48,392 bases of DNA from Cellulomonas sp. B6 (GCF_001462455.1 NZ_LNTD01000143.1:1-48392), one strand, 5' to 3'. Counted from the first letter of the stretch, positions 1-8,174 are shown. The notes: generated from the sequence alone by a model not told the origin. A program made the numbers and translations.

Positions 1-2
1 GC

Positions 3-1805
3 GCGGCACGCCGCCCCGTCGCCCCCAGCACCAGCACCCCGCAGCACCCCTCGTCGTCGGCAGCGTCGCAGCTGCCGCCGGCGTTCCCGGCGCGTGCGCC
101 GTGGGGTGCTGCCGGGAGCCTGCGTGCGTGGCAGGCGGAGGCCATCGAGCTCTACCGCGAGCGCGGCCCGCGGGACTTCCTCGCCGTCGCGACCCCGGGC
201 GCGGGCAAGACGACGTTCGCGCTGCGCATCGCGACCGAGCTGCTCGAGTCGCGCGCGGTCCGCCGCGTGACGGTCGTCGCCCCCACCGAGCACCTCAAGC
301 GGCAGTGGGCCGACGCCGCCGCCCGCGTCGGCATCCGCCTGGACCCGCGGTTCTCCAACGCGCAGGGCCGCCACGGCGCCGGGTACGACGGCGTGGCCGT
401 CACGTACGCCCAGGTGGCCAGCAAGCCCGCGCTGCACGCCGCGCGCACCACGGCCGAGCGCACGCTGGTCATCCTCGACGAGGTGCACCACGGCGGTGAC
501 GCGCTGTCGTGGGGCGACGCGGTCCGCGAGGCGTTCGAGGGTGCCACGCGCCGGCTCGCGCTGACCGGCACGCCGTTCCGCTCGGACACCGCCGCGATCC
601 CGTTCGTCGAGTACGCGCGCGACGCCCAGGGCATCCGCCGCTCGGTCGCCGACTACACGTACGCCTACGGCGACGCGCTGCGCGACCACGTCGTGCGGCC
701 CGTCATCTTCCTGTCCTACTCGGGCTCGATGCGCTGGCGCACCAAGGCGGGCGACGAGATCTCGGCGCGCCTGGGCGAGCCGCTCACCAAGGACATGACC
801 TCGCAGGCGTGGCGCACGGCGCTCGACCCGAACGGCGAGTGGATCCCGTCGGTCGTCGCGGCCGCCGACCGCAGGCTCACCGAGGTGCGGCGCGCGGTGC
901 CCGACGCGGGCGCCATGATCATCGCGACCGACCAGACCGACGCGCGCGCGTACGCCGGCCACATCGCCCGGATCACGGGGGAGTCGCCGACGATCGTGCT
1001 GTCGGACGACGACGGCGCGAGCGACCGCATCGAGGAGTTCGCGCAGAGCGACTCACGCTGGCTCGTCGCGGTGCGCATGGTGTCCGAGGGCGTCGACGTG
1101 CCGCGCCTCGCGGTGGGTGTCTACGCGACGAGCACCGCGACCCCGCTGTTCTTCGCGCAGGCCGTCGGCCGGTTCGTGCGTGCGCGCAAGCGCGGCGAGA
1201 CCGCGTCGGTGTTCCTGCCGAGCGTGCCGCAGCTGCTCGAGCTCGCGGCGAGCCTGGAGGTCGAGCGCGACCACGCGCTCGACAAGCCCGTCACGGGCGA
1301 CGAGGACCCCGAGGCCGACCTCCTCGCGCTCGCGGAGCGCGAGGAGAAGAGCGAGGACGCCGTCGGCAGCGACGGCGTGGTGGGCACGTTCGAGGCGCTC
1401 GAGGCGCAGGCGTCGTTCGACCGCGTGCTGTTCGACGGCGGCGAGTTCGGGACGGGTGCCGAGGTCGGCTCGGACGAGGAGCTCGACTTCCTCGGCCTGC
1501 CCGGGCTGCTCGACGCCGACCAGGTCACGACGCTGCTGCGGCAGCGGCAGGCCGCCCAGCAGGGTGCCCGTCGCACGCGCGAGGCGCCGGCCCCCGAGGT
1601 CGTGGACCACCGCAGGCAGGCCGAGCTGCGCAAGGAGCTCGCCCAGCTCGTCGGTGCGTGGGCGCGGCGCAGCGGTCAGCCGCACGCCACCGTGCACGCC
1701 GAGCTGCGGCGCCGGTGCGGCGGTCCGGAGGTCGCGCTCGCGGCGCCCGACGAGCTCTCGGCGCGAATCGCGATGCTGCGCGGCTGGTTCGTCGGCAAGC
1801 GCTGA
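3..1805 (+). CDS. DEAD/DEAH-box superfamily 2 helicase (5' truncated)
   Basis: The reading frame is open from the window edge, with no start codon before the Walker A motif, so the N-terminus lies upstream. Visible helicase motifs in order are Walker A ATPGAGKT (189-212), the DEVHH box in motif II (near 478-492), LTGTPFRSD (motif III/Ia-like, near 560), and QAVGRFVRARKRGE (motif VI, near 1160). These two RecA-like domains make it an ATP-dependent SF2 nucleic-acid translocase of the XPB/RAD25-like type common in actinobacteria. After about nt 1290 the sequence is acidic and then helical, with a C-terminal tail ending in MLRGWFVGKR. The substrate cannot be told from sequence. No operon partner is visible downstream; a hairpin follows. 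Confidence 0.9.
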   Translation, partial: AARRPVAPSTSTPQHPSSSAASQLPPAFPARAPWGAAGSLRAWQAEAIELYRERGPRDFLAVATPGAGKTTFALRIATELLESRAVRRVTVVAPTEHLKRQWADAAARVGIRLDPRFSNAQGRHGAGYDGVAVTYAQVASKPALHAARTTAERTLVILDEVHHGGDALSWGDAVREAFEGATRRLALTGTPFRSDTAAIPFVEYARDAQGIRRSVADYTYAYGDALRDHVVRPVIFLSYSGSMRWRTKAGDEISARLGEPLTKDMTSQAWRTALDPNGEWIPSVVAAADRRLTEVRRAVPDAGAMIIATDQTDARAYAGHIARITGESPTIVLSDDDGASDRIEEFAQSDSRWLVAVRMVSEGVDVPRLAVGVYATSTATPLFFAQAVGRFVRARKRGETASVFLPSVPQLLELAASLEVERDHALDKPVTGDEDPEADLLALAEREEKSEDAVGSDGVVGTFEALEAQASFDRVLFDGGEFGTGAEVGSDEELDFLGLPGLLDADQVTTLLRQRQAAQQGARRTREAPAPEVVDHRRQAELRKELAQLVGAWARRSGQPHATVHAELRRRCGGPEVALAAPDELSARIAMLRGWFVGKR

Positions 1806-1810
1806 CGTCA

Positions 1811-1876
1811 CCCGCTGACAGCCTCCTGTCTCATCATGTGGACTATGAGAGCAGCATGAAACAGCAGGTCAGCGGG
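1811..1876 (+). terminator. Hairpin after helicase gene
   Basis: The 9-base arm at 1811-1819 is the exact complement of 1868-1876. It continues after a 3-nt bulge as a 7-bp stem with one mismatch (1823-1829 with 1861-1867), and a nested 6-bp stem pairs 1829-1834 with 1845-1850. It begins 5 nt after the helicase stop. There is no U-tract, as is usual for actinobacterial hairpins. The patch to about 1925 is visibly less GC-rich than its surroundings. Confidence 0.5.
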
Positions 1877-2011
1877 CTGGACGCGTGCTCACATAGCAGT
1901 GGGTCTTGACTCCGCAAGTCGACCGTTCGACGTGCCGAGCAGGCGGCGTGCTGCGACGCTCTTTCCGTGACAAACCCGGCCCGGGTCCCCCCGGTGCCGC
2001 CCACTCGGAGA

Positions 2012-2038
2012 GAGCCCGACGGTGCGCCGTCGGAGCTC
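2012..2038 (+). promoter_or_regulatory. 5'-UTR hairpin before small membrane protein
   Basis: A 7-bp perfect stem (2016-2022 with 2027-2033, loop TGCG) is extended by GAGC/GCTC (2012-2015 with 2035-2038) across a single bulged A at 2034. It ends just before the purine-rich ribosome-binding site GAAAGAGG (2043-2050) of the 51-residue gene, so it could tune translation or protect the 5' end. Its role is inferred from position only. Confidence 0.35.
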
Positions 2039-2057
2039 ACGTGAAAGAGGTGTCCAC

Positions 2058-2213
2058 ATGCCCGCATGGCTCATCCTCATCCTCGTCGGTGTCGTCCTCG
2101 TCGTCCTCGGCGTCGCCACCGGCATCGGTCAGTTCCTCATCTGGATCGGCGTCGCCGTGCTCGTCGTCAGCCTGATCCTGGGGCTGGTCGGCCGCGGTCG
2201 CTCGAGGGTCTAG
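2058..2213 (+). CDS. Small hydrophobic membrane protein (51 aa)
   Basis: The ATG at 2058 follows a GAAAGAGG ribosome-binding site by 7 nt. An upstream in-frame start at 2022 would add an Arg-rich leader and has no such site. The protein is almost entirely two hydrophobic segments (about residues 3-22 and 25-45), broken near GIGQF and ending in a basic tail GRGRSRV, so it should sit in the cytoplasmic membrane with a cytoplasmic C-terminus. It resembles the tiny hydrophobic proteins of unknown function (DUF6131-like) common in actinobacteria. I cannot assign a function. It is monocistronic, flanked by hairpins on both sides. Confidence 0.7.
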   Translation: MPAWLILILVGVVLVVLGVATGIGQFLIWIGVAVLVVSLILGLVGRGRSRV

Positions 2214-2274
2214 TCGTTCGAGGGCCGAGGAGCCTTCGCGCACGGCCGGCACCCCCTCCGCCGGTCGTCCGCAC

Positions 2275-2307
2275 ACCGGGCCGGGACGCGACGCGTCCCG
2301 GCCCGGT
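2275..2307. terminator. 33-bp perfect palindrome, bidirectional terminator
   Basis: Positions 2275-2290 and 2292-2307 are exact reverse complements around a single central A (2291): 16-bp arms with no mismatch. It lies between the end of the small membrane protein gene (+) and the end of pncB (-), so it can terminate both. The right arm is also the first unit of the adjacent tandem repeat. Confidence 0.7.
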
Positions 2308-2396
2308 CGCACGTCCCGGCCCGGTCGCACGTCCCGGCCCGGTCGCACGTCCCGGCCCGGTCGCACGTCCCGGCCCGGTCGCACGTCCGGGGCCGG
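2294..2396. repeat. 18-bp tandem repeat, five units plus a degenerate one
   Basis: The unit CGTCCCGGCCCGGTCGCA starts at 2294, 2312, 2330, 2348 and 2366, with identical 18-bp phasing, and a decayed sixth unit starts at 2384. The first unit overlaps the right arm of the palindrome at 2275-2307. Every unit can therefore still pair with most of the palindrome's left arm. It lies in the convergent intergenic region and is non-coding. Confidence 0.9.
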
Positions 2397-2439
2397 ACGG
2401 GAGACCCGCCCCCGGCCCCCGGGAGCCGGTCCGGGCGGT

Positions 2440-3840
2440 TCAGCCCAGCCGCAGCTCGACCGTCGGCACCGCGGCCTCGTCCGCCGACAGCCGGCGCGCA
2501 CCGCGCGGCAGCTCGTCGCGCGACGCGTGGTGCCGCGCCGTGGCGGCGCGCACACCCGCCGCGGCCGTCAGGCCCGGCTGCACCTCGCCCTCGACGACGA
2601 GCGGCACGTGCAGCGCCCGCAGCGCCGGGTCCCCGCCGTCGGACTGCGCCGCCGTCCACCCCGCGACCGCGTCGTCGGGCCCCACCACGAGGACCTCCTC
2701 GACCGCGCGGCCGTCCGGGCTCAGACGCCGCGCCGCGGCCTTGCGCCCGCCGACGCTGACCTTCGACCGCGACGCCTTCGCGACCGGCTCGAGCTCGCCC
2801 GACGCGCCCTCGCGCGCGACGAGCTTGTAGACCATGCCGCACGTGGGGGCGCCCGACCCGGTCACGAGGCTCGTCCCCACGCCGTACGAGTCCACCGGTG
2901 CGGCGGCGAGGGACGCGATCGCGTACTCGTCGAGGTCGCTCGTCACGACGATCTTCGTCCCGTGCGCCCCGGCCGCGTCGAGCTGCGCCCGGACCTCCTG
3001 CGCGAGCGAGCCCAGGTCGCCCGAGTCCAGGCGCACGGCACCCAGGCCGGTCCCGGCGGCGGCCAGCGCGCGCTCGACGCCGCGGTGCACGTCGTACGTG
3101 TCGACCAGCAGCGTCGTCCCCGGACCCTGCGAGCGCACCTGCGACGCGAACGCCGCCTCCTCGTCGTCGTGCAGCAGGGTGAACGCGTGCGCGGCGGTCC
3201 CGATCGTCGTCAGGCCGTACCGACGGCCGGCCTCGAGGTTCGACGTCGCGGCGAAACCCGCGACGGCCGCGGCGCGCGCGGCCGCGACCGCGGCGTCCTC
3301 GTGCGCACGGCGGGCGCCCATCTCGAGGCACGGCCGGTCCACGGCCGCGCTGGTCATGCGGGACGCCGCCGACGCGATCGCGGAGTCGTAGTTGAGCACC
3401 GAGAGCACGAGCGTCTCGAGCAGCACGGCCTCCGCGAACGTGCCCTCCACGACCCACACCGGCGACTGCGGGAAGAAGACCTCGCCCTCCGCGTACCCGA
3501 CCACCGACCCGCCGAACCGGTACCCGGCCAGGAACTCCAGCGTCGCGTCGTCCACGACCCTCTCGTCCGCGAGCCAGTCGAGCTCGGGCGTGCCGAAGCG
3601 GAACGCCGCGAGCTGCTCGAGCACGCGGCCCGTGCCCGCCAGCACGCCGTACCGACGGCCCGCGGGCAGCCGGCGCGTGAAGACCTCGAAGACGCAGCGC
3701 CGGTGCGCCGTGCCGTCGGCCAGCGCGGCCTGCAGCATCGTCAGCTCGTACCGGTCCGTGAGCAGCGCGGTGCTGCCCGAGCCGACCGCCGCGACGGCCG
3801 GGGTGAGGTGCGGGTGCGTGTCGGGACGCGTGTCGCTCAT
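2440..3840 (-). CDS. pncB: Nicotinate phosphoribosyltransferase
   Basis: At 466 residues this is the expected length for NAPRTase, which joins nicotinate to PRPP (with ATP hydrolysis) to form NaMN in the NAD salvage pathway in the cytosol. Family signatures are [13 protein letters not shown] near residue 25, [19 protein letters not shown] near 45, the phosphoribosyl-binding region with [23 protein letters not shown] and [10 protein letters not shown], and a GMVYKLV segment. The ATG at 3840 is chosen because a TACGTT box lies 6 nt upstream, giving a leaderless start; longer in-frame extensions merely read antisense to clpS. It is divergent from clpS, as in other actinobacteria such as mycobacteria. 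Confidence 0.95.
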   Translation of the reverse strand: MSDTRPDTHPHLTPAVAAVGSGSTALLTDRYELTMLQAALADGTAHRRCVFEVFTRRLPAGRRYGVLAGTGRVLEQLAAFRFGTPELDWLADERVVDDATLEFLAGYRFGGSVVGYAEGEVFFPQSPVWVVEGTFAEAVLLETLVLSVLNYDSAIASAASRMTSAAVDRPCLEMGARRAHEDAAVAAARAAAVAGFAATSNLEAGRRYGLTTIGTAAHAFTLLHDDEEAAFASQVRSQGPGTTLLVDTYDVHRGVERALAAAGTGLGAVRLDSGDLGSLAQEVRAQLDAAGAHGTKIVVTSDLDEYAIASLAAAPVDSYGVGTSLVTGSGAPTCGMVYKLVAREGASGELEPVAKASRSKVSVGGRKAAARRLSPDGRAVEEVLVVGPDDAVAGWTAAQSDGGDPALRALHVPLVVEGEVQPGLTAAAGVRAATARHHASRDELPRGARRLSADEAAVPTVELRLG

Positions 3841-3846
3841 GGCGCC

Positions 3847-3852
3847 AACGTA
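3847..3852 (-). promoter_or_regulatory. -10 box for pncB (TACGTT)
   Basis: TACGTT on the minus strand ends 6 nt before the pncB ATG, so transcription should begin at or next to the start codon. No clear -35 is visible. Confidence 0.5.
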
Positions 3853-3899
3853 GACGCCCGCCCCGTGACGCGACATCGGCCGACGTCGCGTCCCGCACC

Positions 3900-3905
3900 T
3901 ACAGT
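3900..3905 (+). promoter_or_regulatory. -10 box for clpS (TACAGT)
   Basis: TACAGT ends 7 nt before the GTG at 3913, the spacing seen for many genes in this window. It decides the clpS start over an in-frame GTG at 3904 that overlaps the box. Confidence 0.5.
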
Positions 3906-3912
3906 GGTCGCC

Positions 3913-4206
3913 GTGCCTGCGACGACCGCCCCCGACACGCGTGACCAGGTGGACGAGGCGACGTCCACCACGGACGCGTGGGTGACGATCGTCTGGAACG
4001 ACCCCGTCAACCTGATGTCGTACGTCACGTACGTGTTCCAGACGTACTTCCGCTACCCGCGCGAGAAGGCCGAGCACCTCATGCGCCAGGTGCACGAGGA
4101 CGGGCGTGCCGTCGTCTCGACCGGCAACCGCGAGGCGATGGAGGTCGACGTGCAGGCCATGCACAGCTACGGCCTGTGGGCGACGATGCAGCGCGGGGGG
4201 CGGTGA
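3913..4206 (+). CDS. clpS: ATP-dependent Clp protease adaptor ClpS
   Basis: This 97-residue protein is the N-recognin adaptor that binds N-degron substrates and delivers them to ClpAP/ClpCP. The ClpS core is obvious: [19 protein letters not shown] near residues 24-42, the helix [20 protein letters not shown], and the C-terminal strand/helix [19 protein letters not shown]. The WNDPVN loop forms the N-degron pocket. The N-terminal 20 residues are a flexible T/A/D-rich arm. Its TGA overlaps the ATG of the DUF2017 gene by one base, so the two are translationally coupled. Confidence 0.95.
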   Translation: MPATTAPDTRDQVDEATSTTDAWVTIVWNDPVNLMSYVTYVFQTYFRYPREKAEHLMRQVHEDGRAVVSTGNREAMEVDVQAMHSYGLWATMQRGGR

Positions 4207-4850
4207 TGCGCGCGTTCCGCCGCCAGAAGGGCCGGTACGTCGCGCGCCTCGACGAGGGCGAGCGCGCCGTGGTCGCGTCGGTCGTCGCGGACGTCGCCGA
4301 GCTGCTGGGCGCGGGGCGGTTCGAGGACGGCCCCGCGCCCGCCGTCGGCTCCGGCCCCGGCGACGCGCCCGACGTCGCCGCCTGGCAGGTGCGCACCGAG
4401 CCCGTCCCGCCGCCCCAGGACCCGGCCGTGCGCCGCCTGCTGCCCGACGCGTCGCGCGACGACCCCGAGGTCGCCGGCGAGTTCCGGCGCCTCACCGAGG
4501 ACGACCTGCGGGCGCGCAAGATCGCGCGACTGCGCTGCCTGTGGACCTCGCTCGTGCACGGCGAGCCCGGGTGGCCCGAGCACGCGCTGGTCGTCGACCC
4601 GCGCTCGGCGGACGACGTCGCGGCCTGCCTGACGGACCTGCGGCTCGTGCTCGGCGAGCGCCTCGACCTGCGCACCGACGCCGACTCGGAGGCCCTGTAC
4701 GACGGGCTCGGCGACGGCGACGAGGACGACGTGCGCGCCTACCTGGCGTCGGTCTACGGCGCGCTGTCGTGGCTGCAGGAGTCGCTGCTCGCTGTGATGC
4801 TCGCCGCACCCGACGCGCCACCGGGTGGGCGCACGCGGTCTGACGGCTAG
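4206..4850 (+). CDS. DUF2017 family protein
   Basis: This 214-residue protein begins [19 protein letters not shown] at the ATG overlapping the clpS stop. It matches the DUF2017 family by position and pattern: an N-terminal helix with [17 protein letters not shown], a middle segment rich in P/D, then [16 protein letters not shown] and a C-terminal acidic helical domain ending in [16 protein letters not shown]. The family is almost always beside clpS in actinobacteria and has no established biochemical role. A link to Clp proteolysis is inference from neighbourhood. No membrane or signal segment is seen. Its TAG stop is also the first half of the murI -10 box. Confidence 0.85.
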   Translation: MRAFRRQKGRYVARLDEGERAVVASVVADVAELLGAGRFEDGPAPAVGSGPGDAPDVAAWQVRTEPVPPPQDPAVRRLLPDASRDDPEVAGEFRRLTEDDLRARKIARLRCLWTSLVHGEPGWPEHALVVDPRSADDVAACLTDLRLVLGERLDLRTDADSEALYDGLGDGDEDDVRAYLASVYGALSWLQESLLAVMLAAPDAPPGGRTRSDG

Positions 4851-4853
4851 GCT
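4848..4853 (+). promoter_or_regulatory. -10 box for murI (TAGGCT) overlapping a stop codon
   Basis: TAGGCT includes the TAG stop of the DUF2017 gene and ends 7 nt before the murI GTG at 4861. It gives murI a leaderless promoter inside the gene cluster. Confidence 0.5.
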
Positions 4854-4860
4854 CGGCCGG

Positions 4861-5673
4861 GTGAACGACGCCCCCATCGGGATCTTCGACTCCGGCGTCG
4901 GGGGTCTCACGGTGGCCCGGTCGGTCCTCGACCAGCTGCCGCACGAGTCGACGCTGTACATCGGCGACACCCTCAACAGCCCGTACGGGCCCAAGCCGCT
5001 GGCCGCCGTGCGCGCGCACGCGCTCGAGATCATGGACGACCTCGTCGACGCGGGCGTCAAGATGCTCGTCATCGCGTGCAACAGCGCGTCCGCGGCCGTG
5101 CTGCGCGACGCGCGCGAGCGCTACACGCTGCGCCACGGGCTGCCCGTCGTGGAGGTCGTCCTCCCCGCCGCGCGGCGGGCCGTCGCCGCGACCCGCAACG
5201 GCCGCATCGGCGTCATCGGCACGCGCGCGACCATCGACTCGCGCGCGTACGACGACGCGTTCGCCGTCGCGGGCGTCGAGCTGACGTCGCGTGCGTGCCC
5301 GCGGTTCGTCGAGCTCGTCGAGGCGGGCGTCACGTCGGGGCCGGACGCGCTCGCGACCGCGCGCGAGTACCTCGACCCCGTCCGCGAGGCGGGCGTCGAC
5401 ACGCTCGTGCTGGGGTGCACGCACTACCCGCTGCTCACGGGCGTCATCTCCTACGTCATGGGGGACCAGGTGACGCTGGTGTCGAGCGCCGAGGAGACCG
5501 CCAAGGACGTCTACCGCACGCTCGTCGCGCACGACCTGGAGCGCGACCCCGCCGCGGGACCGGCCACCCACCGGTTCCTGGCCACGGGCGACCCCGACGG
5601 GTTCGCGACGCTCGCCCGGCGGTTCCTCGGCCCCGAGGTCGAGTCGGTCGAGCCGCGCGGGGCGCTGCGATGA
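4861..5673 (+). CDS. murI: Glutamate racemase
   Basis: This 270-residue enzyme converts L- to D-glutamate for peptidoglycan. The cofactor-independent Asp/Glu racemase fold is shown by FDSGVGG (residues 9-15), [13 protein letters not shown] (33-45), the first catalytic Cys in IACNSA (Cys73) and the second in LGCTHYPLL (near 185), where the adjacent His assists. The GTG at 4861 lies 7 nt after TAGGCT; an in-frame start at 4825 would precede the FDSGVGG strand by an unlikely leader. The stop overlaps the next gene by 4 bases (ATGA). Confidence 0.95.
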   Translation: MNDAPIGIFDSGVGGLTVARSVLDQLPHESTLYIGDTLNSPYGPKPLAAVRAHALEIMDDLVDAGVKMLVIACNSASAAVLRDARERYTLRHGLPVVEVVLPAARRAVAATRNGRIGVIGTRATIDSRAYDDAFAVAGVELTSRACPRFVELVEAGVTSGPDALATAREYLDPVREAGVDTLVLGCTHYPLLTGVISYVMGDQVTLVSSAEETAKDVYRTLVAHDLERDPAAGPATHRFLATGDPDGFATLARRFLGPEVESVEPRGALR

Positions 5674-6458
5674 GGCTCGTCGTGCTGGGCTGCGCGGGCT
5701 CCTTCCCCGGCCCGGACTCGGCCGCGTCGTCGTACCTGGTGCAGGCCGAGGACGCCTCGGGTCGCACGTGGTCGGCGGTGCTCGACCTCGGCAGCGGTGC
5801 CCTGGGACCGCTGCAGCGCTGGGGCGACCCCGCGGCGGTCGACGTGGTCGCGCTGTCGCACCTGCACGCCGACCACGTCGCCGACATGGCCGTGCTGGGC
5901 GTCTACCGGCGCTACCTGCCGACGGGTGAGCTGCCGCGCCTGCAGGTGCACGGGCCCGTCGGCACGCTCGAGCGGCTCGCGCACCTGTCCGGGCACGACC
6001 CGGCCACCGACACGCAGGCGCAGTTCGACGTGCGCGAGTGGGTCGCCGGTGCGCCCGTCACGGTCGGTCCGCTCACGCTCGAGGCCGTGCCCGTCGACCA
6101 CCCGGTCCCTGCCTTCGGCATCCGCGTCACGGGCCCGTCGGAGGCCGACCCCGCGCGCCGCGTGACGCTCGCCTACAGCGGCGACACCGACGCGTGCGCG
6201 GGCCTCGACGACCTGGCCTCGGGCGCCGACCTGCTGCTCGCCGAGGCGGCGTTCGTCGAGGGCCGCGACGACCACGTCCGCGGCGTCCACCTCACGGGCC
6301 GCCGCGCCGCCGAGGCCGCCACCCGCGGGGGCGCCCGCCGGCTCGTCCTCACGCACGTCCCGGCCTGGAACGACCCGCGCGCGGCACTCACCGAGGCGGC
6401 CACCGTCTACGCCGGCCCCACGTCCCTCGCGGCCCCCGGCGCCACGTACCCCCTCTGA
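5670..6458 (+). CDS. Metallo-beta-lactamase-fold hydrolase (RNase Z-like)
   Basis: This 262-residue cytosolic MBL-fold protein carries the metal-binding signature [11 protein letters not shown] (HxHxDH, near residue 64), a YSGDTDAC segment supplying the bridging Asp (near 170), the [11 protein letters not shown] helix and the terminal LVLTHVPAW His. This architecture is that of RNase Z/phosphodiesterase-type enzymes. In mycobacteria the gene after murI (Rv1339 type) has been linked to cyclic-nucleotide phosphodiesterase activity, so a phosphodiester substrate is likely but unproven here. It is coupled to murI by an ATGA overlap. Confidence 0.88.
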   Translation: MRLVVLGCAGSFPGPDSAASSYLVQAEDASGRTWSAVLDLGSGALGPLQRWGDPAAVDVVALSHLHADHVADMAVLGVYRRYLPTGELPRLQVHGPVGTLERLAHLSGHDPATDTQAQFDVREWVAGAPVTVGPLTLEAVPVDHPVPAFGIRVTGPSEADPARRVTLAYSGDTDACAGLDDLASGADLLLAEAAFVEGRDDHVRGVHLTGRRAAEAATRGGARRLVLTHVPAWNDPRAALTEAATVYAGPTSLAAPGATYPL

Positions 6459-6513
6459 CGGGCGGCCCCGCTCGCCGTACCGCGTCGGACACCCCGTCGA
6501 CCGGGCCGCTCGC

Positions 6514-6583
6514 CGAGTGCGGCACTCCTCCTGCGAGTGCGGTACACGTTTCCCCCGCGCCGGGTGCACGAGTACCGCGCTCG
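6514..6583. repeat. 70-bp nested palindromic element, copy 1 (degenerate)
   Basis: The outer arms are 6514-6529 and 6568-6583. The right arm ACGAGTACCGCGCTCG is identical to copy 2, while the left arm has three differences from its complement. A second left half-site starts 20 nt in (6534), exactly as in copies 2 and 3, but the inner right arm (6552-6563) has decayed. It lies between the metallo-hydrolase gene and the AbiEi/DUF559-type gene. Confidence 0.7.
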
Positions 6584-6632
6584 ACGAGGGGTGTGGATGA
6601 CGGGTGACGCGGGTGCACCCTGACGTGGCACC

Positions 6633-7628
6633 GTGCGGCGCGTGGACGACCACCTTGAGCAGGAGGCAGCCGATCGACGGCGCGCGGGCGCAGCGTCGCC
6701 GCCCGGGGCGCACACCGCGCACGTCGGCGCTCCCGACCGCCACGACGACCACCCGGCGCTCGTCCACGTCCACGGGCCGCGAGGGCGGCACGCCTCCGAC
6801 CTCGTCCGACGCCGGCTGCGCGCGGGGGAGGTCGTCCGCGTCCGACGGGGCACCTACGTCGACGCGGCGGCGTGGGCCGTGCTGGACGACGAGGCCCGGC
6901 GCCGCGCCCGTGTCCGGGCCGTCGTCGCCGCGGCGGCGGGGCCGGTCACGCTCTCGCACTGGTCGGCCGCCGCCGTCCTGGGGCTGCCCGCCGTCGGCCG
7001 GCGGGACGACAGGGTGCACCTGGTGCGGGCTCCGGCAGCAGGAGGGCGGTCGCACCGTGACGTCGTCCGGCACACCGTCGTCGACGCCCCCGCGGTCGTC
7101 CTGGTGGACGGGCTGCGGTGCACGGCACCCGCACGGACCGTCGTCGACCTGGCGCGCCTCGCGGGGCCCGTGGCGGGAGTGGCCGCGGGGGACGCGGCCG
7201 TCCGGCTGGGTCTGACGACGACGGCCGAGCTCGCGGACGAGGTCGAGCGTGCGGCACGCGGACGGGGCGTACGGGCCGCGCGCGTCGTCGCGGCGCTCGT
7301 CGACCCGCTGGCCGAGTCACCCGGCGAGTCGCTGAGCCGGGTGCGGATGGCCGAGCTGGAAGCGCCCGCACCGGTGCTCCAGCACGAGATCCACGACCGG
7401 CACGGGTACGTCGGGCGCGTCGACTTCTGGTGGCCCGAGCACGGTGTGGTGGGCGAGTTCGACGGTCGCGTCAAGTACGCCGGCGCGTCGCACGACGTGC
7501 TCTGGCGCGAGAAGCTGCGGGAGGACCGGATCCGGGCGCTGGGCCTCGGCGTCGCCCGGTGGACGTGGGCGGACGCGTGGGCGGGCCTCCCGATGCTCGC
7601 CCGGCTGCGCGCCGCCGGCGTGCGCTGA
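6633..7628 (+). CDS. AbiEi-like N-terminal domain fused to DUF559-type PD-(D/E)XK domain
   Basis: This protein is about 331 residues from the GTG at 6633; the start is uncertain because the first 50 residues are low-complexity. Residues about 55-125 (LRAGEVVRVRRGTYVDAAAW ... LSHWSAAAVLGLP) resemble the winged-helix N-terminus of AbiEi-type antitoxin proteins. The C-terminus (about 235-331) has the DUF559/Vsr-like nuclease pattern YVGRVDFWWPEHGVVGEFDG with acidic residues in the places expected for metal binding, followed by KLREDRIRALGLGVARWTW. There is no AbiEii toxin gene beside it. Such orphan proteins are common in actinobacteria and their function is unknown. It interrupts the otherwise conserved murI-MBL-rph order and is bracketed by 70-bp palindromic elements, which suggests an accessory insertion. 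Confidence 0.75.
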   Translation: MRRVDDHLEQEAADRRRAGAASPPGAHTAHVGAPDRHDDHPALVHVHGPRGRHASDLVRRRLRAGEVVRVRRGTYVDAAAWAVLDDEARRRARVRAVVAAAAGPVTLSHWSAAAVLGLPAVGRRDDRVHLVRAPAAGGRSHRDVVRHTVVDAPAVVLVDGLRCTAPARTVVDLARLAGPVAGVAAGDAAVRLGLTTTAELADEVERAARGRGVRAARVVAALVDPLAESPGESLSRVRMAELEAPAPVLQHEIHDRHGYVGRVDFWWPEHGVVGEFDGRVKYAGASHDVLWREKLREDRIRALGLGVARWTWADAWAGLPMLARLRAAGVR

Positions 7629-7804
7629 CGAGGGGCGTGGCCGTCCCGGCTTGCGCCCGCACCGCGAACGAGGCCGGACACGTGCGTGACGCCCCACGTG
7701 CGTGACGCCCCGCGTGCGGGACGCGGGCGCGCAGGCCGCCAGGTGCTCGAGAACCTCGACGTCGGCTCTCCGGATCCGGCTAGCAGCAGGTCGCCCGTGC
7801 TCCA

Positions 7805-7874
7805 CGAGCGCGGTACTGGTCCGTCGAGCGCGGCAGTCGTTCCTCCCGCGCTCGCGTGACGAGTACCGCGCTCG
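7805..7874. repeat. 70-bp nested palindromic element, copy 2
   Basis: The outer 16-bp arms at 7805-7820 and 7859-7874 pair with one mismatch. Inner arms CGAGCGCGG (7825-7833) and CCGCGCTCG (7846-7854) pair perfectly. The inner left arm begins exactly 20 nt after the outer left arm and is a near copy of it, so the element is two direct half-sites followed by two inverted ones. Confidence 0.85.
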
Positions 7875-7992
7875 GGTGAGTGTGCCGCGCCCGCGGCGTG
7901 CGTCCCGCGCTCGCAGCGCGTGCGCGGGACCCGTGCGGCGGGCGGTCGCCGGTCCGCCGGCGGGACGACGCCTCGATGCGCCGGTCGTTCGT

Positions 7993-8062
7993 CGAGTGCG
8001 GTACTCGTCCGTCGAGCGCGGCACTCGTTCGTGCCGCGCTCGCGTGACGAGTACCGCACTTG
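7993..8062. repeat. 70-bp nested palindromic element, copy 3
   Basis: This is the best-preserved copy. Outer arms pair perfectly over 14 bp (7995-8008 with 8047-8060), inner arms over 12 bp (8013-8024 with 8031-8042) around a TCGTTC loop. The segment 8013-8028 repeats the outer-left 16-mer with two transitions, 20 nt downstream. It lies 119 bp to the right of copy 2, and rph starts 120 bp further on. Confidence 0.9.
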
Positions 8063-8168
8063 TGGGGTCCGCCCGCTCCGAGGGCGCGTGCCGCGCGGGG
8101 CGGGCGCGGCGTCGTCGCGGTGGCTGCCTGGTGCGGGAACGAGTTCGGAGCGGGTGGGGGTGCGCACG

Positions 8169-8174
8169 TAGGGT
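8169..8174 (+). promoter_or_regulatory. -10 box for rph (TAGGGT)
   Basis: TAGGGT ends 7 nt before the ATG at 8182, which fits a leaderless start and decides the start against longer upstream frames. Confidence 0.5.

Noticed and set aside
101-1909. Other-frame Arg-rich open frames over the helicase
   Set aside because: They are Arg/Gly/Ala low-complexity shadows. The frame ending at 1805 carries all helicase motifs.
2294-2396. Tandem repeats as a CRISPR array
   Set aside because: Units are contiguous with no unique spacers, and there are no cas genes.
6514-8062. 70-bp palindromes as terminal inverted repeats of an insertion sequence
   Set aside because: Each copy is a complete palindrome by itself, and no transposase or target-site duplication is visible between them.
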